A stretch of DNA of 64,000 nt from an uncultured Collinsella sp. (GTDB lineage Bacteria; Actinomycetota; Coriobacteriia; Coriobacteriales; Coriobacteriaceae). Under the pieces are notes generated by a model, which worked only from the letters and a program-made list of their open reading frames with translations, ran no database searches and was not told where the DNA came from. A program made the translations under genes and the position numbers. The DNA is taken from contig URZI01000004.1 of assembly GCA_900552385.1 (NCBI GenBank), positions 62,001 through 126,000 on the forward strand, in the 5' to 3' direction. Below are positions 13,225-22,806 of the stretch, in pieces. Positions within the stretch are counted from its first letter, which is position 1. Every line of letters starts with the position of its first letter.

Positions 13225-15447
13225 ATGGAGAAGCATAAAGTGATCTGCCCGTATTGCGGCGCCGGTTGCCAGTTTAACCTCCTGGTCCAAAACGGCCAGG
13301 TCGTGGGCACCGAGCCGCTCAACGGCATCACCAACCAGAGCGAGCTGTGCCTTAAGGGCATGAGCGGCTATGACTTCATCAACGACACTAAGATCTTGAC
13401 TCCTCGCGTACTGCACCCGATGATCCGCCGCACCAAGGGCGCGGATCTTGAGCGCGTAAGCTGGGACGAGGCACTGGATTTCACCGCATCTAAGATGCAG
13501 GCCATAATTGACGAATATGGTCCTAACGCTGTCATGACCACCGGCTCTTCGCGAGGCGGCGGCAATGAGGCGAACTACGTCATGCAGAAGTTTACGCGTG
13601 CGTGCATCGGCACCCACAGCGTAGACAACTGCGCCCGTACTTGACACGGCCCTACTGTCCTCGGTCTGATGGACACGGTTGGTTCAGGTTGCATGTCATG
13701 CTCCATCCCCGGTATGGAGGATGCTGGCTGCATTTTCCTCTTCGGCTATAACCCTGCCGATTCGCACCCCATCGTCGCAAGGCGTATCGTGCGAGCCAAA
13801 GAAAAGGGTTGCAAGATCATCGTCGCCGACCCGCGCCATATCGAAACCGCGCGTATCGCCGATCTCTACCTTCCGATCAAGAACGGTTGCAATGTTGCGT
13901 TCCTCAACGCCTTTGCCAACTGCTTGGTCAACGATGGCCTCTACGACAAGGAATTCGTCGCCGAGCACACGAACGGCTTTGACGAGTGGTGGGAGACCAT
14001 CAAGAACTACACTCCCGAATCCGTACAGGACATCACGGGTGTCGAGCCCGCGTTGATCCACCAAGCTGCCGAAATGTACGCCACGGCGAAGCCCTCCGCC
14101 ATCATTGGCTGGGGCATGGGCGTATGCCAGCAGAAGCAGAACCTGAAGACGGTGCACACCATCGCCTCCATCGCCTGCGTTGCCGGCCAGATCGGCAAAC
14201 CCAATTCCGGCCTCGCGCCCGTGCGTGGTCAGAACAACGTCCAGGGCTCCTGCGATATGGGCATGCTGCCTAACCTGTACCCTGGCTACCAGAAAGTCAC
14301 CGACCCCGCCGTGCGCGCCAAGTTTGCAAAGGCTTGGGGCGTGCCCGAGGAAAAGCTCCCGCTCGAGGAGGGCTACAAGCTCACCGACCTGGGCCACCTG
14401 GTCGACGAGGGCAAGGTGCACTGCTTCTACAACTACGGCGAGGACCCGGTGCAGACCGAGCCCGATTCGGCCGGTATGCGCAAGACGCTCTCCGAGCTGG
14501 ATCTGTTCATTTGCCAGGACATCTTTATGACGCAGACGACCATGCTCGCCGACGTCATCCTGCCCGCTACCTCTTGGGGCGAGCACGAGGGTGTCTTTAC
14601 CGCATCCGACCGTAGCTTCCAGCACTTTGACGCGGCTGTTCCGCCCAAGGGCGAGTGCCGCCACGACTGGGAGATCTTCGCGGACCTGTCCACGCGTATG
14701 GGCTATCCCATGCACTACGACAACACCGAGCAGATCTGGAACGAGTGCATTAGCCTGTGCCCCAACTTTGTGGGCGCGACCTACGAGAAGATGGCTCCCG
14801 AGGGCGGTTACGCCCAGTGGCCGGTCAAGAGCACCGATGTGAACGACCACGGTACGCCCGACATGTTCGCTGGTGGCAAGTTCACCACCAAGGACGGCCG
14901 CGCCAACCTGATGGCGCACGACTGGGAGGCGCCCTCCGAGCTTCCCGACGATGAGTACCCGCTCATTCTGTGCACCGTCCGCGAGGTCGGTCACTACAGC
15001 TGCCGCTCGATGACCGGCAACTGCAAGACGCTGGCGCTGCTCGCCGACGAGCCCGGCTTTGTCCGCATGAATCCCGCGGACGCCCAGGCGCGCGGCATCA
15101 AGAACGGCGACATCGTCTCGATTCATAGCCGCCGCGGCCAGGTATACAGCCGCGCCGACGTGAGCGATCGCATCAATAAGGGCACGGTCTACATGACCTA
15201 CCAGTGGTGGATCGGCAAGTGCAACGAGCTGACAATTCACAAGGTCGACCCGGTCTCGCATACGCCCGAGGACAAGTTCTCCGCCTGCCAGGTCGACGCC
15301 ATTGCCGACCAGGTTTGGGCAGAGGGCGAGGTAGAGCGTCAGTACACCGAGCTCAAGCAGGCTCTGGTGGACGCCGCTGCTCCCCAGGACGTTGAGCCTG
15401 GCGCCGCCAAGTTCGACGACGAGACGCACGTGAACCAAATCGTGTAG
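13225..15447 (+). CDS. fdhF: Formate dehydrogenase H, selenocysteine- and molybdopterin-dependent
   Basis: FdhF oxidises formate to CO2 at a bis-MGD molybdenum centre. From ATG 13225 (GGAAGGAGG upstream) the frame runs through TGA at 13642-13644 to the stop at 15447, giving 740 residues. The UGA is codon 140, the same number as Sec140 of E. coli FdhF, and is followed by His141-Gly. The [4Fe-4S] ligands Cys8, Cys11, Cys15 and Cys42 also match. Without UGA readthrough the gene would look split in two. There is no twin-arginine signal, so it acts in the cytoplasm. It sits between two ferredoxin genes and ahead of the hydrogenase-4 genes, i.e. the formate-oxidising arm of formate hydrogenlyase. 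It requires selA, selB, selC and selD, all in this window. Confidence 0.97.
13642..13685 (+). promoter_or_regulatory. SECIS element of fdhF
   Basis: The UGA (13642-13644) is followed by a hairpin TGTCC (13656-13660) / GGACA (13671-13675) whose loop TCGGTCTGAT carries GGTCT. That is the same apical signal as in E. coli fdhF, where SelB binds. The UGA context CACGGCCC is also shared with the E. coli gene. Confidence 0.85.
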
Positions 15448-15468
15448 TCCCGTTCTCGTTGGCTTTTT

Positions 15469-15509
15469 GGGCCGGGCGTCCCGTACGTTCGGGAGCCCGG
15501 CCCGTTATT
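15469..15509 (+). terminator. Intercistronic hairpin after fdhF (partial terminator)
   Basis: GGGCCGGGC...CCCG pairs with CGGG...CCCGGCCC, followed by GTTATTTTG. It lies 21 bases after the fdhF stop and just before the next gene's ribosome site. It could lower expression of the membrane genes relative to fdhF. Confidence 0.6.
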
Positions 15510-15525
15510 TTGAAAGGAAGTGGGG

Positions 15526-16143
15526 ATGAACCGCTTCATCGACATCAACCCGGAGAGGTGCATCGGCTGCGGAACATGCCAGTCCGCCTGTGCCGACGCC
15601 CACCGGATGCAGGGTCTTCAGGATACGCCGCGCCTGGCGCTCGTGAAGACCGGCGGTATTTCGGCCGCCCTTGCCTGCCACCATTGCGAGGGTGCTCCCT
15701 GCGCCGAGGTTTGCCCGGTGAATGCCATCGAGCACGATGGCGATCGCATCCACGTCAAGGAGCAGGAGTGCATCGGGTGCAGGCTGTGCGCCATCGCGTG
15801 CCCCTTCGGAGCCATCCATCCCGATGGCACGTCTATCGCCGGTGTCGCAGGCATGTGCGACCCGACGCCTTCGTATCCTAAGTCCCTGAGCAGCCTGCTT
15901 ACGTGGGCTCCTGGCCAGTACACCTGCGCCGTCAAGTGCGACCTGTGTGCCTTCGATCCGGACGGCCCGCATTGTGTGGCGGCGTGCCCCACCAAGGCGC
16001 TGACCGTCATGGGCGGCGCGGCCGATCGCGAGCTCGACGAGGCCAAGCGCCTGCGCTCGATCGAAAACGGTCCAGTCGTCGACGTTACCGCTGTGGCCCA
16101 GGGCCTGTCCGAGAAAGCAGAAGGGAGCGTAAACAATGGATAG
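15526..16143 (+). CDS. hyfA: 4Fe-4S ferredoxin subunit of formate hydrogenlyase (HyfA/HycB-like)
   Basis: This 205-residue protein is the same length as E. coli HyfA and close to HycB. Cys clusters are 'CIGCGTCQSAC' at residues 12-22, 'CHHCEGAPCAEVC', 'CIGCRLCAIAC' and 'CDLCAFDPDGPHCVAAC', giving four [4Fe-4S] sites. It is paralogous to the HydN-like gene at 12631. It should link FdhF to the hydrogenase module. ATG 15526 has GAAAGGAAGTGGGG upstream. Its 3' end overlaps the start of hyfB by 8 bases. HycB versus HyfA naming cannot be decided from sequence alone; the hyf-like gene order downstream favours HyfA. Confidence 0.85.
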   Translation: MNRFIDINPERCIGCGTCQSACADAHRMQGLQDTPRLALVKTGGISAALACHHCEGAPCAEVCPVNAIEHDGDRIHVKEQECIGCRLCAIACPFGAIHPDGTSIAGVAGMCDPTPSYPKSLSSLLTWAPGQYTCAVKCDLCAFDPDGPHCVAACPTKALTVMGGAADRELDEAKRLRSIENGPVVDVTAVAQGLSEKAEGSVNNG

Positions 16144-18154
16144 CATGACGCTGTTTATCGCATCGCTTGCCGTCTCGTGCATCGGTGCGCTCGCCTCGGT
16201 TCTGCTGATCAAGGCCGATAACGCCGCCAAGACCGCCGGCTGCCTGATCGGCGCCGTCGCGGCCGTGCTGTCGTTCATCGCGGGCCTCGAGGCCGTGCTT
16301 GGCGACGTTTCGTCCCTCAACACGGTCTTCTTTTTCCCGTTCGCCCGTCTCGAGCTCTTGCTCAACGGCCTTGCGGGCCTGATCGTGGTCCTCATCTCAA
16401 TCCTCGCCTTTGCGGGCTTCATCTACGGTCTGTCCTACTTCGATGAGTACCCGGGCAAGGTCGGGCGCGCCGGTTTCTTCATGAACACCTTCGTCGCCTC
16501 GATGATGCTCGTCATCACCGCCGACAACGTGTTCTGGTTCCTGGTCGCCTTTGAGCTCATGTCCCTTACGAGCTACTTCCTTGTCGTTATCGAGGAGAAC
16601 AAGAACTCCATTAGGGGCGGTTGGCTCTACTTCGTCATCGCGCACGTGGGCTTTGTCCTTATCATGGCGAGCTTCCTGCTCATGACCAACGGCGTGGGCG
16701 GTTCCTTCAGCTTCAGTGATTTCCGTACGCATGACTTTGGACCCGCCGTCTCCTCCGCGTGCTTCGTCCTCGCGTTCTTCGGATTCGGCGCAAAGGCCGG
16801 CATCATCCCGCTGCACTCCTGGCTGCCCCAGGCGCACCCCGAGGCGCCGTCCAACGTGTCCGCCCTCATGTCCGGCGGCATGATCAAGATCGGCATCCTG
16901 GGAATCCTCAAGGTCGGTCTCGACCTGCTCGCGGGTTCGGGCGTCCAGCTCTGGTGGGGCCTCATGGTCCTGGTCTTCGGATCCATCTCGTCGGTCCTGG
17001 GCGTCGTCTACGCCCTCCACGAGCACGACATTAAGCGCCTGCTGGCCTACCACTCCGTCGAGAACATTGGCATCATCTTGCTCGGTGTCGGCGCGTCCAT
17101 GACGGCGCACGCCCTGGGCAACGACGTCATCGCGACGATCGCGCTCATGGCCGCCCTCTACCACACGCTCAACCACGCCATGTTCAAGGGCGAGCTGTTC
17201 CTCGGCGCGGGCTCCCTGCTCTATGCCACGGGTACGCGCAACATGGAGAAGATGGGCGGCCTGTTCCGCCGTATGCCGGTCACGGCCGTCTGCTTCCTCA
17301 TCGGTGCCCTTGCCATCTCGGCTATCCCGCCGCTCAACGGCTTCGTTTCCGAGTGGTTCACCTACCAGTCCCTGTTCAACATCTCGACGCTCTCCGACCC
17401 GGTCGTCATGGTGTTCGCCGTCGCCTCCGCGGCCGCCCTCGCCATCACCGGTGCCCTGGCCGTCACGTGCTTCGTGAAGGCCTACGGCGTCTCGTTCGCG
17501 AGCAGCCCTCGTTCCCAGGAGGCCGCGAACGCCAAGGAGTCCCCGGCTCCGATGTTGTTCTCGCAGATGCTCCTCGCGGCCATCTGCGTGGTGCTGGGAA
17601 TCGGCTCTCCCGTCATCGCCCCGGTTCTGGGCGACGTCGCCCAGAGCGTGCTTGCCGGCTCTGCCATCACAGCCACCTCGGGCGTGTCTCTGGTGAACGA
17701 GATTTCCGGTGCCGCCACCTCCACCCCCGCGATCGCCATCGCGCTCGTGGTCCTCACCGGCCTCGCGTTCGTGTTGAGGTCCTGCCTCGGCACCAAGGCC
17801 CCCGCTAAGAAGACCGACCCTTGGGCGTGCGGCTACGAGCCCAACGAGCACATGCCCGTCGTCGCCACGAGCTTCGCGTCAGACGTAGAGCTCTTCATGG
17901 GCCCGCTCTACACCCTGCGCGAGGTATGCACCAAGATCTGCTGGTCCATCGCGCACGTGTTCCAGAAGCTCACCGGTGTCGCCCAGGGCGTTGAGCCCCT
18001 GCCCGACCGCTTCCTGGTCGATGCACCGAGCGAGGGTGCCGATAAGCTGGCCGGCCTCGCCTCCAAGATCGAGGGCGGCAACTACTCCGTATACATCTGC
18101 TACATCGTCGCGGCGCTCGTGGTCTTCCTCGTGCTCGCCGTGGTCATGGTCTAG
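16136..18154 (+). CDS. hyfB: Hydrogenase-4 membrane component B (NuoL/M-like, HyfB/HycC)
   Basis: This 672-residue membrane protein has about 16 hydrophobic helices and the antiporter-like complex I fold. The conserved discontinuous-helix region shows 'IPLHSWLPQAHPEAPSNVSA' and 'LLAYHSVENIGII', with the membrane Lys/His residues that carry protons in this family. A longer C-terminal part (from about residue 480) distinguishes HyfB/HycC from plain NuoM. It lies in the cytoplasmic membrane and anchors the hydrogenase. Its ATG overlaps the upstream ferredoxin gene; hyfC follows after 17 bases. Confidence 0.9.
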   Translation: MDSMTLFIASLAVSCIGALASVLLIKADNAAKTAGCLIGAVAAVLSFIAGLEAVLGDVSSLNTVFFFPFARLELLLNGLAGLIVVLISILAFAGFIYGLSYFDEYPGKVGRAGFFMNTFVASMMLVITADNVFWFLVAFELMSLTSYFLVVIEENKNSIRGGWLYFVIAHVGFVLIMASFLLMTNGVGGSFSFSDFRTHDFGPAVSSACFVLAFFGFGAKAGIIPLHSWLPQAHPEAPSNVSALMSGGMIKIGILGILKVGLDLLAGSGVQLWWGLMVLVFGSISSVLGVVYALHEHDIKRLLAYHSVENIGIILLGVGASMTAHALGNDVIATIALMAALYHTLNHAMFKGELFLGAGSLLYATGTRNMEKMGGLFRRMPVTAVCFLIGALAISAIPPLNGFVSEWFTYQSLFNISTLSDPVVMVFAVASAAALAITGALAVTCFVKAYGVSFASSPRSQEAANAKESPAPMLFSQMLLAAICVVLGIGSPVIAPVLGDVAQSVLAGSAITATSGVSLVNEISGAATSTPAIAIALVVLTGLAFVLRSCLGTKAPAKKTDPWACGYEPNEHMPVVATSFASDVELFMGPLYTLREVCTKICWSIAHVFQKLTGVAQGVEPLPDRFLVDAPSEGADKLAGLASKIEGGNYSVYICYIVAALVVFLVLAVVMV

Positions 18155-18171
18155 AGAGGGGAGAGGATATT

Positions 18172-19095
18172 ATGAACATCGTTCTTGCGATAGCGCAGGG
18201 CCTCGTGGTCATGCTGGTCGCGCCCTTCTTCTCCGGCCTCGCCCGTGTGATTCGCGCGAAGATGCACAATCGCCGCGGTCCGTCCATCCTTCAGGATTAC
18301 CGGGACCTCGCGAAGCTCATGGCGCGTCCCGAGTCCGTGAGTTCCGACTCGAGCTTCGTGCTGCGCATCATGCCGCCGCTGTTCCTCGCGGTGTCGTTCA
18401 TGCTCGCCATGGGCCTGCCCATGTTCACGCTCGAGAGCCCCATGCCCGTCTTTGGTGACGCCATCACCATCATGTACGCGCTCGCGCTGTCCCGCTTCTT
18501 CTTCGCGCTGTCCGGCGTGGATTCCTCCAACGCCTACGCGGGCTTCGGCGGTATCCGCGAGCTCCTCATGAGCGTGCTCATCGAGCCGTCCATGCTCATC
18601 GCGCTGTTTGCCGTCGCCATCGTGTGCGGCTCCACGGACATTGCGACCATGGGTCAGCACATCGTTACGGGCAACGTCTCGAGCGTCGTCGCCGTCATCC
18701 TCGCCGGCGTCGCCTTCGCGGCCGCCTGCTATATGGAGCTCGGCAAGCTTCCGTTCGATCAGGCCGAAGCCGAGCAGGAGCTCCAGGAGGGCCCGCTCGC
18801 CGAGCTCTCCGGCCCGTCCCTGGCCATGATGAAGCTCGCCATGGGCATGAAGCAGGTCGTGGTCGTCGCTTGGTTCACCTCCATCTTCATCCCCTGGGGA
18901 GAGCCCGCGACCATCGGCGTCACCGCTCTCGTGGGCGCCGTCGTCTTCCTTGTCAAGTGCCTGGTCGATTTCGTTGTCTGCGGCGTGCTCGAGAACTCCG
19001 TTTCCCGTTCGCGCTTCAAGGTGCTCGGTAACCAGACCTGGGCCGTCGTCGGCATCGCGGTCCTCGCGTTCGTCTTCGTCGTCGTAGGCGTGTAG
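18172..19095 (+). CDS. hyfC: Hydrogenase-4 membrane component C (NuoH-like, HyfC/HycD)
   Basis: This 307-residue protein has about eight membrane helices and belongs to the NuoH/HycD family. The loop 'NRRGPSILQDYRDLAKL' near residue 34 and the acidic loop 'FDQAEAEQELQEG' near residue 195 are the conserved contact regions with the hydrogenase small subunit. It links the soluble Ni-Fe module to the membrane arm. The start has GGGGAGAGG upstream. Neighbouring genes are spaced 17 and 16 bases. Confidence 0.92.
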   Translation: MNIVLAIAQGLVVMLVAPFFSGLARVIRAKMHNRRGPSILQDYRDLAKLMARPESVSSDSSFVLRIMPPLFLAVSFMLAMGLPMFTLESPMPVFGDAITIMYALALSRFFFALSGVDSSNAYAGFGGIRELLMSVLIEPSMLIALFAVAIVCGSTDIATMGQHIVTGNVSSVVAVILAGVAFAAACYMELGKLPFDQAEAEQELQEGPLAELSGPSLAMMKLAMGMKQVVVVAWFTSIFIPWGEPATIGVTALVGAVVFLVKCLVDFVVCGVLENSVSRSRFKVLGNQTWAVVGIAVLAFVFVVVGV

Positions 19096-19111
19096 GGAGA
19101 AGGGAGAAACT

Positions 19112-20569
19112 ATGTCAATCGAATCGAGCTTGTCCCTCTTTGCCATGGTGGCGATCGCCGTCCCCATGCTGGGCTCCCTGCTCATCGTCATGCTGCCGCG
19201 TCCCTACGCTAAATGGATCTGCGCCTTTGCCGGCGGCATCGCCACGGTCGCTTCCGTTGGCTTGGCCGCGACGTTTGCCGGAAACGGCATGAACGCGGTC
19301 GATGTAACCTGGGCGAGTATGGGCCAGACCTTGGTCATGGGCTTCATATTCGACCGGATGAGCACGCTGCTCGCACCCGCGTTCGTCGCTATCGGCCTGC
19401 TCGTCGTCATCTATTCGTTCCCGTACATGAGCGATAAGAACAAGGAGCATCCCGACGCGCCCCGTCGCCGCTTCTACGTGTACTTCTCCACGTTCATCGG
19501 CGCCATGGCCGGTCTCGCCTACAGCTCCACCATCGTCGGCCAGCTCGTTTTCTTCGAGATCACCGGCGTGTGCTCCTGGGGCCTCATCAGCTACTACATG
19601 ACGCCCACGGCCAAGAAGGCCGGTATGAAGGCGCTCATCATCACCCATATCGGCGCTCTGGGACTCTACATCGGCGCGGCCTTCCTGTTCGCCGGAACCG
19701 GCACGTTCGCGCTGAGCGCGATCTCCCAGCTCGATTCCGGTATGAAGACCGTCGTGCTGCTGCTCATCCTGTTCGCCGCTTGGGCCAAGTCCGCCCAGTT
19801 CCCGCTCTACATGTGGCTGCCCTCCGCAATGGAGGCCCCCACGCCCGTTTCCGCCTACCTCCATGGCGCGTCCATGGTGAAGGTCGGCGTGTGCGTGTTC
19901 GCCCGCGCTCTTGCGAGTGCCGGCGATATCCCCGAGATCGTCGGTTGGGTCGCCATCATCGACGCCGTCGTGACCATGCTCTTCGGCTTCCTCATGTACC
20001 TGCCCCAGAAGGATATGAAGCGCCTGCTCGCCTTCTCGACGATCGCGCAGCTCGCCTACGTGTTCTTCGGCCTGGGCCTCTCCGTGTTCGGAAGCCAGAT
20101 GGCGTTCAACGGCGCCGTCGAGCACATCTTCAACCACGCGTTCACCAAGACCCTGTTCTTCCTCATCGCCGGCTCCCTCAGCTTCACGCTGGGAACCCGT
20201 ATGTTGCCCAAGATCCAGGGCCTCATGAAGAAGTACCCGGTCACGGGCGTGGGCTTCGCGGTCGCCGCGACCGCTATCGCCGGCGTGCCCCCCATGAGCA
20301 CGTTCTTCTCCAAGTTCCAGATTATTTCCGGTGGCTTCGCGGTTGGTGCTTCCAACACGGTCATCTTCGTCCTCGTGTGCGTCATGGTCGTCGAGACCGT
20401 CGCCACCTTCGCATGGTTCCTGCGTTGGATGGGTAAGGTCCTGCCCGGTGAGCCGAGCGAGACCGTGGCCGCCGGCCAGCCCCTTCCGCGCGCCATGGCG
20501 TTCGTGTTCGTCGTCCTCATGATCATGGTCGTCGTCGCCGGTCCTCTGTCCTCTAGTTGGATGGGTTAG
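19112..20569 (+). CDS. hyfD: Hydrogenase-4 membrane component D (NuoL/M-like antiporter subunit, HyfD)
   Basis: This 485-residue polytopic protein has about 14 helices. The signature 'LPSAMEAPTPVSAYLHGAS' near residue 240 is the NuoL-type motif with conserved charged residues. It is a second antiporter-like subunit beyond HyfB, which marks the complex as hydrogenase-4 (formate hydrogenlyase-2-like) rather than hydrogenase-3, which has only one. Extra antiporter units imply that H2 production may be coupled to H+ or Na+ export. It is in tight operon spacing (16 bases before, 10 after). Confidence 0.9.
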   Translation: MSIESSLSLFAMVAIAVPMLGSLLIVMLPRPYAKWICAFAGGIATVASVGLAATFAGNGMNAVDVTWASMGQTLVMGFIFDRMSTLLAPAFVAIGLLVVIYSFPYMSDKNKEHPDAPRRRFYVYFSTFIGAMAGLAYSSTIVGQLVFFEITGVCSWGLISYYMTPTAKKAGMKALIITHIGALGLYIGAAFLFAGTGTFALSAISQLDSGMKTVVLLLILFAAWAKSAQFPLYMWLPSAMEAPTPVSAYLHGASMVKVGVCVFARALASAGDIPEIVGWVAIIDAVVTMLFGFLMYLPQKDMKRLLAFSTIAQLAYVFFGLGLSVFGSQMAFNGAVEHIFNHAFTKTLFFLIAGSLSFTLGTRMLPKIQGLMKKYPVTGVGFAVAATAIAGVPPMSTFFSKFQIISGGFAVGASNTVIFVLVCVMVVETVATFAWFLRWMGKVLPGEPSETVAAGQPLPRAMAFVFVVLMIMVVVAGPLSSSWMG

Positions 20570-20579
20570 GAGGTAGGAC

Positions 20580-21233
20580 ATGGGTTATTCGTTAGTCAAT
20601 ATCCTGGGCGGTCTTCTGATCGTGACCTCCACCACGGTGGTCGTCTCGAAGACCATCCCGTCCGCCATTAAGTGGTACGCGATCCAGTCGGTTGTCCTGG
20701 TGGGCGTGCTGCTCACCCTGGGCCTCACCACCGGTGCCACCGAGCTTCTCATGTGGGCCGCGTCGGCCTTCGTCACCAAGGTGATCCTCGTTCCGTTCAT
20801 TCTCAACCGTGCCTACAAAAAGATGGGTTCGCCTGCCGATAGCACGCTGACCTCCTCCATCAAGCCGGCCTGGACCATCATCCTCACCGGTCTGGAGGTG
20901 GCCATCTGCTTCGCGGTGGTCACGCGCCTGAGCCTGCCCACCGCTGAGGTGGCTACTCCGGCCCTCGCCATCAGCTTCGCGCACTTCTTCGTCGGCCTCA
21001 CGTGCATCATCTCCCAGCGCAACATCCTCAAGCAAATCTTCGGGTACTGCCTTATGGAGAACGGTAGCCACGTGACGCTCGCCCTGCTCGCGCCCACGGC
21101 CCCCGAGATCATCGAGATCGGCATCGCCACCGACGCCATTTTCGCCGTCATCATCATGTCCGCCGTCGTCGTGAGGATCTGGAACGACACCAAGTCGCTC
21201 GACTCCCACGACCTGACCGAATTGAAGGGGTAG
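20580..21233 (+). CDS. hyfE: Hydrogenase-4 membrane component E (HyfE)
   Basis: This 217-residue protein has about six to seven hydrophobic segments and matches HyfE (NuoK-like N-terminal half with an extension) in size and order. 'GLTCIISQRNILKQIFGYCLMENG' contains the conserved polar turn (only part is quoted as motif: RNILKQIFGY, followed by Glu in 'MENG'). It is absent from hydrogenase-3 operons, so it supports the hydrogenase-4 call. AGGAGGTAGGAC provides the ribosome site. Confidence 0.88.
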   Translation: MGYSLVNILGGLLIVTSTTVVVSKTIPSAIKWYAIQSVVLVGVLLTLGLTTGATELLMWAASAFVTKVILVPFILNRAYKKMGSPADSTLTSSIKPAWTIILTGLEVAICFAVVTRLSLPTAEVATPALAISFAHFFVGLTCIISQRNILKQIFGYCLMENGSHVTLALLAPTAPEIIEIGIATDAIFAVIIMSAVVVRIWNDTKSLDSHDLTELKG

Positions 21234-21236
21234 GCC

Positions 21237-22802
21237 ATGGATGTTTCAATGCTGACGGTCGCCCTGCTCGCTTGTCCCCTCGTGTTCTCCCTGATTATGG
21301 CTGCGCTCCCCAAGACGACGTCCTACAGCGTCTTTGCGGGGCTCAACACCATCTCCGTCGCGGCGACCCTCGTCCTTTCGGTCGTCACCGCGGGAACCAT
21401 GCTCTCGAGCGGGCAGAATATCGACGCTTTGGGCCTGTGGCTCCATCTCGATTCGCTCTCGTCGATCTTCGTCCTTCTGGTAGGCATCATCGGGTTCATC
21501 ACCGGCGTGTACTCCATCTCCTATATCAAGATCGATATCGAGGAGAAGACCATGCCGGCCGAGCGCACCAAGCAGTACTACGCGCTGTTTAGCCTGTTCG
21601 TTTTCACGATGCTGCTCGCCTGCCTGTCCAACAACATCATCCTCACCTGGGCGGCGGTCGAGGCCACCACGTTGTCGACCGTGTTCCTCGTGGGCATCTA
21701 CAAGAACAAGCAGGCGCTCGAGGCGTCTTGGAAGTACGCGATGGTCTGCACCGCCGGCGTGGCCTTCGGCCTGTTTGGCACGCTGCTCATCTACGCGAAC
21801 GCCGCCGATATCATGCCCAACGCGCATGAGGCAGCCTTCCTCACCTCCATCATGCCCTACGCCGACCAGTTCGACCCGATGCTCGTGCGCCTCGCGTTCG
21901 CGTTCATCGTCATCGGCTTCGGCACCAAGGCGGGCCTGTTCCCCATGCACACTTGGCTGCCCGACGCGCACTCCCAGGCTCCGAGCCCGGTCTCCGCGCT
22001 GCTCTCGGGCGTGCTGCTCAAGTGCGCCATGCTGGTGATCATCCGCTTCTACTCCCTGTCCATCATCACGGTGGGCGACACCTATCCGCGTACGCTCCTG
22101 CTCATCCTGGGCACGCTGTCCATCCTGGTGGCCGCCCTGTGCATCTTTAAGCAGGACGATATCAAGCGCCGCTTCGCGTACTCCTCCGTCGACAACGTCG
22201 GCGTGGTCGCGCTGTGCCTGGGTATCGGTGGTCCGCTCGGTATCGCCGCCTGCCTGCTGCACTGCATCTTCCACGGTTTCACGAAGGCGCTCGCCTTCTG
22301 CATGGCCGGTAACATCCAGCACATCTACCACACCCGCGACCTGAACAAGATCAAGGGCGTCGTCGAGATCGCTCCCGTCACGGCAGCGCTCACCATCATC
22401 GCCCTGCTCGCGCTCGCCGCCTTCCCGCCGTTCGCCCTGTTCATCTCCGAGTTCCTCACCTTCGTGGCCGGCGTCCAGTCCGGTCCCATCTGGGTGGTCG
22501 TGCTCGTGGCCATTGGCCTCACCGGCGTGTACTTTGCCCTTACCGGCATCGCGCTCAAGTCCATCTTCGGCAAGGCGCCCGAGGGCATGAAGCGCCACGA
22601 GGTGCCCGCCCTCATGATCATCCCCGAGATCGCCCTCGCGATCGTGGTCATGTGGTTCGGTATCGCCACCCCGGTCGCCATCACGAGCGGCGTCGAGGAT
22701 GCAACGTCCGTCGTTTTGAACCAGAGCGTCGAAGAGCTCCACGAGGCTCCTCTCTACCGCATGGTGTTCAGTTCCCAGACCAAGACAAGCGAGGTGAATT
22801 AG
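21237..22802 (+). CDS. hyfF: Hydrogenase-4 membrane component F (NuoL/M/N-like, HyfF)
   Basis: This 521-residue polytopic protein has about 14 helices and is the third antiporter-like subunit. The motif 'LPDAHSQAPSPVSALLSG' near residue 240 and 'RRFAYSSVDNVGVV' are the characteristic regions. Together with HyfB and HyfD it gives three potential ion channels, as in E. coli Hyf. It begins 3 bases after hyfE with AATTGAAGGGG as ribosome site and ends 4 bases before hyfG. Confidence 0.9.
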   Translation: MDVSMLTVALLACPLVFSLIMAALPKTTSYSVFAGLNTISVAATLVLSVVTAGTMLSSGQNIDALGLWLHLDSLSSIFVLLVGIIGFITGVYSISYIKIDIEEKTMPAERTKQYYALFSLFVFTMLLACLSNNIILTWAAVEATTLSTVFLVGIYKNKQALEASWKYAMVCTAGVAFGLFGTLLIYANAADIMPNAHEAAFLTSIMPYADQFDPMLVRLAFAFIVIGFGTKAGLFPMHTWLPDAHSQAPSPVSALLSGVLLKCAMLVIIRFYSLSIITVGDTYPRTLLLILGTLSILVAALCIFKQDDIKRRFAYSSVDNVGVVALCLGIGGPLGIAACLLHCIFHGFTKALAFCMAGNIQHIYHTRDLNKIKGVVEIAPVTAALTIIALLALAAFPPFALFISEFLTFVAGVQSGPIWVVVLVAIGLTGVYFALTGIALKSIFGKAPEGMKRHEVPALMIIPEIALAIVVMWFGIATPVAITSGVEDATSVVLNQSVEELHEAPLYRMVFSSQTKTSEVN

Positions 22803-22806
22803 CACC

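Noticed and set aside
13174..13644. Formate dehydrogenase gene apparently broken by a stop after 140 codons
   Set aside because: The TGA aligns with Sec140 of FdhF, is followed by a SECIS-type hairpin with a GGTCT loop, and selA/B/C/D are all present. It is a selenocysteine codon, not a nonsense mutation.
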